A DNA stretch of 64,000 nucleotides, from positions 1 to 64,000 of the forward strand of contig NZ_LGAK01000020.1 in the NCBI RefSeq assembly GCF_001292705.1, given 5' to 3'. The notes under the pieces are model-generated. The model was given only the letters and a program-made list of their open reading frames with translations. It searched no databases and had not been told where the DNA came from. This stretch comes from Marinagarivorans algicola (GTDB lineage Bacteria > Pseudomonadota > Gammaproteobacteria > Pseudomonadales > Cellvibrionaceae). Below, one piece after another: positions 43,681 to 52,588 of the stretch (its first letter is position 1; the number at the start of each line of letters is the position of its first letter). A program made the position numbers and the translations under genes.

Positions 43681-45108
43681 TTAATACTTGTAGCTTTCGG
43701 GCTTGTAAGGGCCTTCTTGTGGCACATTAATGTAGTTGGCTTGGCTTGTGGTTAATTGTGTTAATACACCACCAAAGCCTTCTACCATGGCTTTAGCCAC
43801 TTCTTCATCTAACTTTTTAGGTAAGATTTTGACATACACATTTTGTGCTTTTTCGCTAGCAGGTAAGTCGGCAAATTTAGCTTTGTATAAATGAATCTGC
43901 GCCAGTACTTGGTTGGCAAAACTGCCATCCATAATTCGACTTGGGTGACCGGTAGCGTTACCTAAGTTCACTAAGCGGCCTTCAGATAAAAGCAATAAGT
44001 GATTGTCAGTGGCTTTGTCGCGGTAAACTTTGTGTACTTGCGGTTTAACTTCTTCCCATTCCCAGTTGCTGCGCATAAAAGCGGTATCGATTTCATTATC
44101 GAAATGGCCAATATTACACACAACCGCACGTGATTTTAATGTTTGCAACATGGCAGCATCGCACACGTTAACATTACCGGTGGTTGTCACAATTAAATCG
44201 GTCGTTCCTAACAACAATGTGTCGATGTCTTCTACTTTGCCAGTATTCACGCCACCTTTATAAGGCGATACCACTTCAAAGCCATCCATACACGCCTGCA
44301 TCGCACAAATGGGGTCAATTTCGCTAATTTTAACAATCATGCCTTCTTGGCGCAGTGATGCTGCTGAGCCTTTACCTACATCACCATAGCCGACAACCAG
44401 GGCTTTTTTACCTGATAATAAGTGGTCGGTACCGCGCTTAATGGCATCGTTTAAGCTATGACGACAGCCATACTTGTTATCGTTTTTAGATTTGGTGACG
44501 GCATCGTTAACATTGATAGCTGGTACTTTAAGCTCGCCTTTTTCCATCATTTCTAATAAACGATGAACACCGGTGGTGGTTTCTTCTGAAATGCCGTGAA
44601 TGTTATCGAGTAAGTGGGGGAAACGACTGTGAACCATTTCAGTTAAATCGCCGCCATCATCCAAAATAATATTAGGCTCCCAAGTCACGCCTTCTTTTTG
44701 AATGGTTTGCTCGATGCACCATAAAAATTCTTCTTCGGTTTCGCCCTTCCAAGCAAAAACAGGAATGCCCGCAGCGGCCATAGCGGCAGCGGCGTGATCT
44801 TGTGTTGAAAAAATATTACAGCTAGACCAACGCACTTCGGCACCCAGAGCTACTAAGGTTTCGATAAGGACGGCTGTTTGGATTGTCATGTGAATACAAC
44901 CCATAATTTTTGCATCTTTAAGCGGTTGCTCGGCGTGGTACTGCTTGCGCAAAGCCATTAGCGCAGGCATTTCGCCTTCGGCAATTTGTGTTTCGCGGCG
45001 GCCGTAAGCGGCTAGCTCGTCAAAGTGAGCTTGATCTTTGGCGGCGACTTTAAAGTCGGTAAAATTATTGGCGGCGGTAATGGTCATTGTGTTCTCGCTT
45101 GCGCTCAT
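43681..45108 (-). CDS. ahcY: AhcY, S-adenosylhomocysteine hydrolase
   Basis: AhcY splits S-adenosylhomocysteine, the inhibitory product of all SAM-dependent methylations, into homocysteine and adenosine. The 475-residue NAD-enzyme has [17 protein letters not shown], the catalytic lysine/aspartate region [13 protein letters not shown] and the NAD loop [12 protein letters not shown], with the C-terminal PYKPESYKY tail. An alternative ATG seven codons downstream is equally possible as start. No SAH riboswitch is visible in the 52-base gap in front of it, so control is more likely by the ArsR-type regulator. Confidence 0.96.
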   Translation of the reverse strand: MSASENTMTITAANNFTDFKVAAKDQAHFDELAAYGRRETQIAEGEMPALMALRKQYHAEQPLKDAKIMGCIHMTIQTAVLIETLVALGAEVRWSSCNIFSTQDHAAAAMAAAGIPVFAWKGETEEEFLWCIEQTIQKEGVTWEPNIILDDGGDLTEMVHSRFPHLLDNIHGISEETTTGVHRLLEMMEKGELKVPAINVNDAVTKSKNDNKYGCRHSLNDAIKRGTDHLLSGKKALVVGYGDVGKGSAASLRQEGMIVKISEIDPICAMQACMDGFEVVSPYKGGVNTGKVEDIDTLLLGTTDLIVTTTGNVNVCDAAMLQTLKSRAVVCNIGHFDNEIDTAFMRSNWEWEEVKPQVHKVYRDKATDNHLLLLSEGRLVNLGNATGHPSRIMDGSFANQVLAQIHLYKAKFADLPASEKAQNVYVKILPKKLDEEVAKAMVEGFGGVLTQLTTSQANYINVPQEGPYKPESYKY

Positions 45109-45160
45109 GCGCGATTAAAATGTGTAATGTGGACGTTATGCTGATATTGAATAAATAAAA

Positions 45161-46315
45161 TTACAGTGCCGCTTTTAATTGCTCGGCTTTGTCAGTGGCT
45201 TCCCATGTGAAATCGGGTAGCTCGCGACCAAAGTGCCCATAGGCGGCAGTTGCACGATAAATAGGGCGCAATAAATCCAGCATTTCGATTAAGCCACGTG
45301 GGCGTAAATCGAAGTGCTCACGTACAAGTGTGGCAATGGCAAGGTCGCTAATTTTACCGGTGCCAAAAGTATTAATCGAAATAGATGTAGGCTCGGCAAC
45401 ACCAATGGCGTAGCTCACTTGTATTTCACATTTATCGGCAAGGCCTGCAGCCACAATGTTTTTTGCTACATAGCGACCGGCATAGGCGGCAGAGCGATCG
45501 ACTTTTGAGGGATCTTTACCACTAAACGCACCACCGCCATGCCGCGCCATACCGCCGTAGGTATCGACAATAATTTTACGACCCGTTAAGCCGCAATCGC
45601 CCACTGGGCCGCCAATAATAAATTGGCCGGTGGGGTTAATGTGAAATTGAGTGTCTTTGTGCAACCATTCAGCAGGCAGAACCTCTTTAATAACTTCTTC
45701 CATGATGGCTTCTTTAATCGTTGCCTGCGAGACATTAGGGCTGTGCTGCGTAGATAGCACAACAGCATCAACAGCAACAGGCTTGTCGTTTTCGTAGCGT
45801 AAGGTGACTTGGCTTTTGGCATCGGGACGCAACCAATCGATTTGACCACTTTTGCGCAGCTGTGCTTGACGCTCAACTAAACGATGCGAATAAAAAATAG
45901 GAGCGGGCATTAATACTGGTGTTTCGTTAGAGGCATAACCAAACATCAAGCCTTGATCACCAGCACCTAAGTCTTTATCGCTGGCTTCATCGACGCCGAT
46001 AGCAATATCGACGCTTTGTTTGCCAATGGCATTGAGCACGGCACAAGAGGCGCCATCAAAGCCGACATCGCTACTGTTGTAGCCAATATCTAAAATAACT
46101 TGGCGCACTAGATCTTCAAGGTCGATGTAGGTGCTGGTACGTACTTCACCGGCAATTACGGCCATGCCGGTTTTGACAAGTGTTTCGACGGCGACGCGTG
46201 CGTTTTTGTCTTCGGTGAGAATGGCATCCAATACGGCATCAGATATTTGATCTGCCATTTTATCGGGGTGACCTTCAGAGACAGACTCTGAAGTAAAAAC
46301 ATTGTATTGCGCCAT
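45161..46315 (-). CDS. metK: MetK, S-adenosylmethionine synthetase
   Basis: MetK makes SAM from methionine and ATP. The 384-residue protein shows [32 protein letters not shown], the metal/potassium sites and [19 protein letters not shown], all intact. The gene lies 52 bases upstream of ahcY and 116 bases downstream of the ArsR-methyltransferase regulator gene. Short tandem repeats (46385-46423) lie in the latter gap and may influence its expression. Confidence 0.97.
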   Translation of the reverse strand: MAQYNVFTSESVSEGHPDKMADQISDAVLDAILTEDKNARVAVETLVKTGMAVIAGEVRTSTYIDLEDLVRQVILDIGYNSSDVGFDGASCAVLNAIGKQSVDIAIGVDEASDKDLGAGDQGLMFGYASNETPVLMPAPIFYSHRLVERQAQLRKSGQIDWLRPDAKSQVTLRYENDKPVAVDAVVLSTQHSPNVSQATIKEAIMEEVIKEVLPAEWLHKDTQFHINPTGQFIIGGPVGDCGLTGRKIIVDTYGGMARHGGGAFSGKDPSKVDRSAAYAGRYVAKNIVAAGLADKCEIQVSYAIGVAEPTSISINTFGTGKISDLAIATLVREHFDLRPRGLIEMLDLLRPIYRATAAYGHFGRELPDFTWEATDKAEQLKAAL

Positions 46316-46384
46316 AGTAAAGCCTCAGCGTTGATGTTTAATGTAAAAGATGAAAAGTATTCGTTGTAATAAAGTTATTAACAG

Positions 46385-46423
46385 GTTTTTAATCAGTGTT
46401 TTTAATCAGTGTTTTTAACAGGG
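46385..46423. repeat. Three tandem 13-base repeats upstream of metK
   Basis: GTTTTTAATCAGT occurs twice directly in tandem (46385-46397, 46398-46410), and a third, partly changed unit (GTTTTTAACAGGG) follows; a related GTTATTAACAG precedes them. They lie between the regulator stop and metK. They may be binding sites or simple slippage. Confidence 0.5.
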
Positions 46424-46431
46424 TTTAAAAG

Positions 46432-47436
46432 TTAAAGTTTAAAAAATTGTTGTATTTGAATTTGAAAACCATTTCGCAAGGCAAAATACGTACTTTGCCC
46501 TGGGCTTAAACCTGCTGCCTGTGCCCAGCGGCTTAAATCCGTGGGCTCAAAGCCTAACCAGACATCACCGCAGGCGTCGCGCGCCCAGCTTTGTGGGTGG
46601 CTACAGAGTTCGGTAATAATCAATGCGCCTTGAGGGTTTAACGCCTGGCTCACATCGGCTAGTACCTGTGCCGGTGAGGGTGTGTGATGCAGCACCATAT
46701 TTAAAATGGCGCAGTCAAAGGTTGCTGTGGTGTCGGGCTCCGATGTTTGAGTGTGAGTACTGAGCGCTTGTGTGTCGCCTAATATAAATTTTATATTGTG
46801 TAGCGTGCAGGCATTGCGCTGTGCATTAGCCAGCATTTGCGGGCTGTTATCTAGCGCCACAACGTGTTTAAAGTGCTCGCTCAGCGGTGTTAAAAATTCG
46901 CCTTCGCCAGGGCCTACCTCTAGCGCATTGTTACGATGCTTAAAGGGTGTGAGTTTTAAGAGTTCGACCACTTGTTGACCGTATACGTCGTAGCTGGCGA
47001 TGAGGTCTTGTTGGGCTTTAAATTTATTGGCGTTTTCTAAAAAAAATTGATGGCTCGTTTGGCTGCGCACCTGCCAAATATTGGCCAATGCCCCTTGTAG
47101 CTCTGCCGGCATTGCAAGGCTATCGGCTTGTGTAAAAATAGCATTTTTGGTGATCGCTAGCGCATCGTTAGTGGCCACATGGGCTCGGCGATAAAAAATA
47201 GAGTTACCTTCGCGCCGGGTACTCACAAGGCCGGCGTTAGCCAGCACTTTTAAGTGGTGGCTAATACCCGATTGTTTAACGCCAAAGACTTGGGCGAGCT
47301 CAAGTACGCCGTACGAATCGTGCGCGAGTACTTGCAAAACACCCAAGCGCAACTCATCGCCTGCCGCTTTGAGCAGTGCACTAAGGCCGCCAAGGTGACT
47401 TTGGGTTTTGATAAGAGAACGCTCTGATGTTTGCAT
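46432..47436 (-). CDS. ArsR-family regulator fused to methyltransferase domain (SahR-like)
   Basis: A 334-residue fusion. The N-terminal winged helix of the ArsR type (GDELRLGVLQVLAHDSYGVLELAQ, VKQSGISHHLKVLANAGLV) lacks the usual metal-binding cysteines. It is joined to a SAM-methyltransferase-like domain (NALEVGPGEGEFLTPLSEH, GDTQAL, CAILNMVLHHTPSPAQVL). Its position in front of metK-ahcY-metF fits SahR-type regulators, which control the methyl cycle by sensing S-adenosylhomocysteine in Proteobacteria; the fused domain would be the sensor. The frame extends to 47505, but then would include the palindrome, so the ATG at 47436 is chosen. Confidence 0.85.
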   Translation of the reverse strand: MQTSERSLIKTQSHLGGLSALLKAAGDELRLGVLQVLAHDSYGVLELAQVFGVKQSGISHHLKVLANAGLVSTRREGNSIFYRRAHVATNDALAITKNAIFTQADSLAMPAELQGALANIWQVRSQTSHQFFLENANKFKAQQDLIASYDVYGQQVVELLKLTPFKHRNNALEVGPGEGEFLTPLSEHFKHVVALDNSPQMLANAQRNACTLHNIKFILGDTQALSTHTQTSEPDTTATFDCAILNMVLHHTPSPAQVLADVSQALNPQGALIITELCSHPQSWARDACGDVWLGFEPTDLSRWAQAAGLSPGQSTYFALRNGFQIQIQQFFKL

Positions 47437-47441
47437 GAGTG

Positions 47442-47491
47442 CAGTGTAGCAGTCCTTAAAACCTATATCAAAATATTTTGATATAGGTTTT
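47442..47491 (-). promoter_or_regulatory. Perfect 34-bp palindrome and promoter of the methyl-cycle cluster
   Basis: AAAACCTATATCAAAAT (47458-47474) followed by its exact reverse complement (47475-47491). On the minus strand, TTGATA in its second half is a good -35 element, 17 bases before TACACT (47447-47442). Binding here would block the promoter. The predicted RNA start falls on or close to the ATG at 47436, so the transcript may be leaderless. The palindrome is a likely auto-regulatory operator of the ArsR-type protein. Confidence 0.72.
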
Positions 47492-47714
47492 CTCTTTAGG
47501 CGCATTAGCCAATGTACTTTTCTCCATCGTCTGCGCCTTGGGTAACGGGACTTTTTGACAGTGATAAAAATGTTAACAAGCGTGATAAAAGTGTGATTAG
47601 GGTGTGACTACCTTGTGATACCTGTTTTGTATTGTGTGCCTGTGCTTGACGAGCGACTACGCCTCGCTTGCCACCCATTGATAACACTGGCTTACTCATT
47701 GACAGGAACCGAAC

Positions 47715-48416
47715 ATGACCTTCAAACAATTAATGTACAAAAAAATCGTGTGCGCAACGGCATTACTTGCATCAGCCACGGCTGTTAACGCCGCCGAAAT
47801 ATCTGTGAGTGTCACTAACCTCACGCATGGCATGTACTTTACCCCTTTGCTGGTATCGTCTCACGGTGCTGATGATAGTTTATTTGAGGTCGGTGCTGTT
47901 GCCTCTGACGCGCTCAAAATGATGGCCGAAGGCGGTGATATAGCGCCGTTGATTACCGCCACCGAAAGCCTAGGTGCTGTTAATTATAATAATCCCGCTG
48001 GCGGTGCTTTAGCGCCGGGGGCGTCAACTCCGATGGTTGATTTAAGTACCGGCGTTAATACGCAGCTAAGTGTGGTCTCTATGTTGCTGCCAACCAATGA
48101 TGCTTTTTTGGGGTTGAATAATTGGACGATACCTACCGAGCCTGGCACCTATACCATTAATGTAAATGCTTATGATGCCGGTACCGAGGCCAACAATGAA
48201 ATTATTGGTGGCGCTGATACCAACACGCCTGCGCCACCTTTTGTGATGACCGGTGGTAGCGGTGCCACAGGTATCGCCGCTGAGGTAGAAGGCTTTGTGC
48301 ATATTCATCGCGGTAATTTAGGCGATAGTGAGATAGATGCTGGCCAGAGTGATTTTGACAATCGCATTCACCGTTGGTTGAACCCTGTTGCTCGCGTTAC
48401 TGTAACCGTTAAGTAG
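47715..48416 (+). CDS. Exported spondin-domain protein
   Basis: A 233-residue protein with a signal peptide (LLASATAVNAA) and a bacterial spondin-N-like domain over the rest: ISVSVTNLTHGMYFTPLLV at the start, MLLPTNDAFLGL, AYDAGTEANNE and VHIHRGNLGD near the end. In animals the domain is found in matrix adhesion proteins; in bacteria its role is unknown. The ATG at 47715 follows GAACCGAAC; a second ATG eleven bases into the gene's next codons is possible. It is followed after 10 bases by a lipoprotein that contains a related domain, so the two are probably one operon. Confidence 0.85.
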   Translation: MTFKQLMYKKIVCATALLASATAVNAAEISVSVTNLTHGMYFTPLLVSSHGADDSLFEVGAVASDALKMMAEGGDIAPLITATESLGAVNYNNPAGGALAPGASTPMVDLSTGVNTQLSVVSMLLPTNDAFLGLNNWTIPTEPGTYTINVNAYDAGTEANNEIIGGADTNTPAPPFVMTGGSGATGIAAEVEGFVHIHRGNLGDSEIDAGQSDFDNRIHRWLNPVARVTVTVK

Positions 48417-48426
48417 GGAGAGCTTT

Positions 48427-49557
48427 ATGAATTTACGAACACTTTCACTCACGTTAGCTAGTGCAGTGGCCTTAGCCGCTTGCGGTAGTAGCTCTAACGG
48501 TAACGGCACGGCAAGCTCTAGCATGACTACTGAATCGTCGTCACAGACGAGCGTATCCTCTGTTGTTAGTTCATCGATGAGTTCTGTGATATCTAGTGCA
48601 TCGATGTCTAGCTCTTCAATGATGAGTTCTTCGATGTCTAGCTCATCAGAGCCTGCTAACGCACTCGATTGCGACCTGTATACAGCAGCGAAAGGTCAGG
48701 CAATATACGAGAAAGACTGCGCATTTTGTCATCAATTATTTGATGACGATGGTATTGCTATTGGTGGTGTTGCTAATGCCGACCCTTTTGATGCGAATGC
48801 CACTAGCTATGTTTACAATGGTAATACCTCAACAGATTTAGCGGCTTTTATCAGTGCCTATATGCCACCACCAGGTGGTACGTGTGATGAAGACTGTGGT
48901 ATTAACTTGGCGGTCTATATTAAATCGTTAACCGATACCCCGCTATGTGCTGCGGCAATGGCTGAGTACTCAGTCAGCTTAATTAACGCCAGTGCAGGGC
49001 AAAAATTGTCGCCGGCGGCTGTCATTTTAAATAGCGAGCCACTCAACTTGTGGACCATCGGTGCACCAGCCACTAAAGCACTAGAAATGCTAGCCGAATC
49101 GGGTTCTCCACAAATGCTACTCGATGAAAACCCTGGTTTGGCCAATGCGACACTTGCGCTGACATCACAAGGCGAAATAAATACAGCCACCTTTGAAATG
49201 ATGGCAGGCAAGCCTACATTTTTATCGGTCGCCTCTATGCCCATTTTGACCAACGATGCGGTTGTGAGTATTCAAAATGTGGCGATCGACGGTTTAGCCG
49301 TTGGCCATAGCATGATGATCGATGCTTATATTTTAGATGCTGGTACCGAAGCCAATACCGAAACTAAAGAGACTGTGCCAGGTTTGGGTGTTACAGGTGC
49401 CGGTTATGCTGCTGAGCGCAACGAGCTAACGGGTAATGATCAGGTTACTTTGCACCCAGGTGTTGTGAGTAATGCCGAGCTGAGCAGCTCCGATTTAAGT
49501 GAAATGCATCGCTTTGATAGTGGTAGCTTTAAGGTAAAAGTCACACGTACTCAATAG
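48427..49557 (+). CDS. Lipoprotein: cytochrome c fused to spondin domain
   Basis: A 376-residue lipoprotein. Signal with lipobox AAC, then a long Ser/Met/Thr linker (about 20-75), then a cytochrome c module with CAFCH (C98, C101, H102) and a likely methionine ligand in AYMPPPGG (M146), CDEDCGINLAVYI, then a spondin-like domain from about 178 (YSVSLINASAGQKLSPAAV, SMPILTNDAVVSI, YILDAGTEANTE, VTLHPGVV). The DAGTEAN segment is shared with the upstream protein. It is probably exposed on the cell surface, and may link electron transfer to adhesion (inference). Convergent with the DUF4139 gene; a strong terminator lies between. Confidence 0.85.
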   Translation: MNLRTLSLTLASAVALAACGSSSNGNGTASSSMTTESSSQTSVSSVVSSSMSSVISSASMSSSSMMSSSMSSSSEPANALDCDLYTAAKGQAIYEKDCAFCHQLFDDDGIAIGGVANADPFDANATSYVYNGNTSTDLAAFISAYMPPPGGTCDEDCGINLAVYIKSLTDTPLCAAAMAEYSVSLINASAGQKLSPAAVILNSEPLNLWTIGAPATKALEMLAESGSPQMLLDENPGLANATLALTSQGEINTATFEMMAGKPTFLSVASMPILTNDAVVSIQNVAIDGLAVGHSMMIDAYILDAGTEANTETKETVPGLGVTGAGYAAERNELTGNDQVTLHPGVVSNAELSSSDLSEMHRFDSGSFKVKVTRTQ

Positions 49558-49662
49558 GCGCGCACTGAATGAGCGATAGCAGTGATAGGCTTGATAACAT
49601 GACAACAATAAAAAGCCTAGTGACAGCCATTGATAAAGCTTAATTGATCGAGGCTAAAAAGC

Positions 49663-49693
49663 AAAAGGGAGCTGCGTAATGCAGCTCCCTTTT
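49663..49693. terminator. Bidirectional terminator
   Basis: AAAAGGGAGCTGC pairs perfectly over 13 bases with GCAGCTCCCTTTT around GTAAT, with A- and T-runs at both ends. It lies between the convergent cytochrome-spondin and DUF4139 genes. Confidence 0.92.
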
Positions 49694-49735
49694 TTATGAC
49701 TTATTATTGATGGCTTTATGGTTATAGCTTTATCA

Positions 49736-51181
49736 CTATTGCTTGACTTTAGCGGTAAAGCTTAAATTGGTGCTGCCTTTAGCGGGAATGGTGATCTGCC
49801 ATGTTGCTTGATAGGCTGCGGTGTTGTGTGGCTTTAAGCTATTGTGAGTGAGCTCCCACTCGCCGCTAAACGACTCAACATAACTCACGGTCACAGGCTC
49901 GGCTTTGGCGTTGGTGAATTCTACATTGTAGCTTGTGCTGTAGGTAATGGTTTGGCGATTGTTTTGCTCGAGTATGTTAAATGCTGTTTGACTGCGTTTA
50001 GCGCCAACGTCAAAGCTTTTACCCAAGGTTAATTTTAAAGTGTCGTTTTCGGCGGTATGGTTAATGGAGTCTTCGCCAACAAACTGTGCATTACCTTGGC
50101 TGTCACGTTGGTAGACACGCACAATGCCTTTAGGCAGCGCTAAGCCTAAATTGGCTTTTTTACTGTTTGTAACGTGTAGCTCGACGGTGGGTTTTAGCGA
50201 TTGAGATTGTTGATCTTTATTGTAGCGGCTAATAGTGCTGGCGTTAAAAATGAGCTTTTGTAGGCTTTGCACATTACTAGCATTAAATAGCGACACTTGT
50301 TTTGTTTGTGCATTAGCCAAGGTGGTTTTGCGCGGTAGGGTGTAGAGTTTGTACTCCATTAAATCTTCGGCTGGTGTAGCATCTTCTAACTCGTTGAGCG
50401 CTCTTGATGCCATCATCATGGGGCGCTGTTGCTGCGGCTGCACTTGGTTAACATCGCCAGCAATCAATTGAATTTTAGCATCGCGGTACTCGGTATTACT
50501 ATTGTTAGTCAGCGTTACCCAACTGGCTAAATCAAGTGTATTACTGCTGGTAATCTCGGCGACATAATCGGCTTGCCAATTAAGGCCTTGTGTGAGATAG
50601 CTTAGCTCATAGGTTTGTGCGCCACTGCGATTATTTCTTAGTGTATTGGTAAGCGTGGGTTGAGCGCGTAAATTAGGGGGGAGCTCGTCAAAAATAAAAC
50701 GCCCTTGGGGGTTGGTTTCGAGGGTGTCGCCAATTTTTACAATCACGCCCTCATTGGTCGATAATACTTCGGCATTTTGTAGGGTTTCTTTGCCTGTTGC
50801 AGGGTTGGTGCGTGCTATTTTAATAGTTTTGCCTAGCGACTTTTCAAGCAATTTTTGTGGGCTTAGTAAATCAAAGTCAAAGTTTTGCTCTAAGACTTTT
50901 ATCGCATTAGCATCCTGGGTATTTCGTAACAATGCGGTTTGAGGCTTGATTAAGGCGCTAACTCCCATAAAGGCAACATCGTGCTCGCCCTTGGGTATAT
51001 TTAAGCGGCGCTGATCTTTGACAAGCGCAAGATTACCGTTATAAATAGTCACTGCAAGGCCTGTTTGATCTTGCAGTTGGCTGTTAATGGTTGAGTCAGC
51101 TGCATAGCTGTGATTAGCCAATAAAGCGGCTAAGGCTATTGGCGCGCTAAGGCGTGTAAAAGCTTTGGGTGTCATTAACAT
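49736..51181 (-). CDS. DUF4139 domain exported protein
   Basis: A 481-residue secreted protein with a signal peptide (MLMTPKAFTRLSAPIALAAL..) and a DUF4139-like architecture: the repeat start AVTIYNGNLALVKDQRRLNIPKG, ALIKPQTALL, then a mainly beta domain with YELSYLTQGLNWQADYVAEI and ASWVTLTNNSNTEYRDAKIQLIAGDV. The function is unknown. The ATG at 51181 has AAAGG seven bases upstream and is preferred to a frame start at 51244. It is not linked in an operon to its neighbours. Confidence 0.82.
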   Translation of the reverse strand: MLMTPKAFTRLSAPIALAALLANHSYAADSTINSQLQDQTGLAVTIYNGNLALVKDQRRLNIPKGEHDVAFMGVSALIKPQTALLRNTQDANAIKVLEQNFDFDLLSPQKLLEKSLGKTIKIARTNPATGKETLQNAEVLSTNEGVIVKIGDTLETNPQGRFIFDELPPNLRAQPTLTNTLRNNRSGAQTYELSYLTQGLNWQADYVAEITSSNTLDLASWVTLTNNSNTEYRDAKIQLIAGDVNQVQPQQQRPMMMASRALNELEDATPAEDLMEYKLYTLPRKTTLANAQTKQVSLFNASNVQSLQKLIFNASTISRYNKDQQSQSLKPTVELHVTNSKKANLGLALPKGIVRVYQRDSQGNAQFVGEDSINHTAENDTLKLTLGKSFDVGAKRSQTAFNILEQNNRQTITYSTSYNVEFTNAKAEPVTVSYVESFSGEWELTHNSLKPHNTAAYQATWQITIPAKGSTNLSFTAKVKQ

Positions 51182-51403
51182 AAGAGGCCTTTGGCAGGTA
51201 TCGATATTGAAGGTTGGTGTGTATGACTTTGAGTCTATGCACAAGCGATTAGAATTGCTAGCAAGAAATTAGTTCACGTTATAATAAAATGCATAACTAT
51301 TCAGAGATTCCGAGTGTTACATGATGATACATTTTTCACATTGTTATACCGTTGTCGCTCAGCTTGCATCGCTCTTACCTTATTTACCCTATGACTCTGT
51401 GCA

Positions 51404-52282
51404 CTATAGTAGAGCAGAGCGAGCTTTTAAGCGTTGATTTTCACGGTAGCGGCTGGGTGTGATTTTTTTGTTTTCGAGAAACTTTCGATTAAAATGTGAG
51501 TTATTACCATATCCGCAACTTAGCGCGATATGCAAAATATCTTTATCGGTGGTAGTTAATAGGTGGCATGCCTCGGCTATGCGAATTTCATTAACGAACG
51601 ACACAAAAGTACGGCCTGTCTGGGCCTTAAAAAAGCGTGAAAAGCTTTGTGGTGCCATGTGTACTTGCTTAGCGACATCGGGTTGTTTAATTTCTTCGTG
51701 CAGGTGCTGTTTAACATAATTAATGGCGGTAGTCAGGCGATCGACTCCGCGTATTTCTTTTTCTAAATGGTAATCATCACTGGTGAGCATGTGTTGCGGG
51801 CATTGGCTGAGTAAGTCGCAGGTGAGTAGCAATTGAGCAATGCGCGGCAATCCTTCGCTGGTGCGCATACAGGCAAGCTGTTGACGAATATCGTCCCCAT
51901 AGCTGTCAAATAAAATGGCTTTGTTAGAGTCACTTAATAAACGCTGTACGCCACGCGACTCTGGAATATTGTAAAAATCATGCCCTAAAAAGTCGCGTTC
52001 AAATTGGATTACAAACATTTCATTTTCGGTTTCTTCCTCATCGCTGATCCAGCAATGAGGAATATTAGGCCCTATAAGCACTAAGTCCCCGGGGTAAAAC
52101 GCCGAAATATGATCACCAATAAAGCATTTACCGCTGCCTTTTACAATTAAAGTGAGTTCATACTCGGGATGAAAATGCCAAGTATGATTACTCTGAAAGG
52201 CGGGGCAAGAAAACTGCAAAACGCGAATAGACTCGCTCGCATCTAGCACAACATTTTCAAAGTAGGGTTTATTCATAGCCAT
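51404..52282 (-). CDS. AraC-family transcriptional regulator
   Basis: A 292-residue regulator. The N-terminal cupin (WHFHPEYELTLIVKGSGKCFIGDH, PGDLVLIGPNIPHCW) binds a small effector, often a sugar. Two helix-turn-helix units follow at the C-terminus (KQPDVAKQVHMAPQSFSRFF, DILHIALSCGYGNNSHFNRKFLENKKITPSRYR). The target is not evident; in Cellvibrionales such regulators often control carbohydrate genes, but none lies next to it here. Confidence 0.92.
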   Translation of the reverse strand: MAMNKPYFENVVLDASESIRVLQFSCPAFQSNHTWHFHPEYELTLIVKGSGKCFIGDHISAFYPGDLVLIGPNIPHCWISDEEETENEMFVIQFERDFLGHDFYNIPESRGVQRLLSDSNKAILFDSYGDDIRQQLACMRTSEGLPRIAQLLLTCDLLSQCPQHMLTSDDYHLEKEIRGVDRLTTAINYVKQHLHEEIKQPDVAKQVHMAPQSFSRFFKAQTGRTFVSFVNEIRIAEACHLLTTTDKDILHIALSCGYGNNSHFNRKFLENKKITPSRYRENQRLKARSALL

Positions 52283-52333
52283 ATGCTTTTCATTAATAAA
52301 AAATTTTATTCAAAAATTTAATTATAAATGAAA

Positions 52334-52548
52334 AGTAACTCTTGCGCGGTACCTAAATTGGGCACTAATGAATCACTGTCTGGGCTGCTCAAACCGTTGG
52401 TGCTTGTGTTCCTCTAAGTCTTACTTTGTATGCTCCTAGACGGGTGCAAGGTCTACCCCACGCATCCATGCTGCGGCTGGGCGTTTACATATCTAGAGCG
52501 TAATCCATTAGCATCCTACAGGTAAGGTTTGGCTGCTTAGTTAAAGAA
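52334..52548 (-). repeat. MITE-like intergenic repeat, copy D
   Basis: Reverse orientation copy of the same family: GGTACC, AAATTGGGCACTAATGAATCA, then TACCCCACGCATCCATGCTG and ATCCATTAGCATCCTAC-AGGT are complementary to copy B. Both ends are decayed. It fills most of the gap of about 306 bases between the AraC and YdiJ genes, and no gene is seen there. Confidence 0.7.
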
Positions 52549-52588
52549 TCAACAAAAAATTGACGTTGCGTTGCTATTTTTAGGTGCG

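Noticed and set aside
45109-45160. SAH or SAM riboswitch before ahcY
   Set aside because: The gap is only 52 bases and shows no conserved riboswitch core.
46316-46431. SAM riboswitch before metK
   Set aside because: The 116-base gap contains only tandem repeats and no recognisable aptamer structure.
47505-47729. 74-codon minus-strand frame between the regulator and the spondin gene
   Set aside because: It overlaps the start of the spondin gene on the opposite strand and has no motif.
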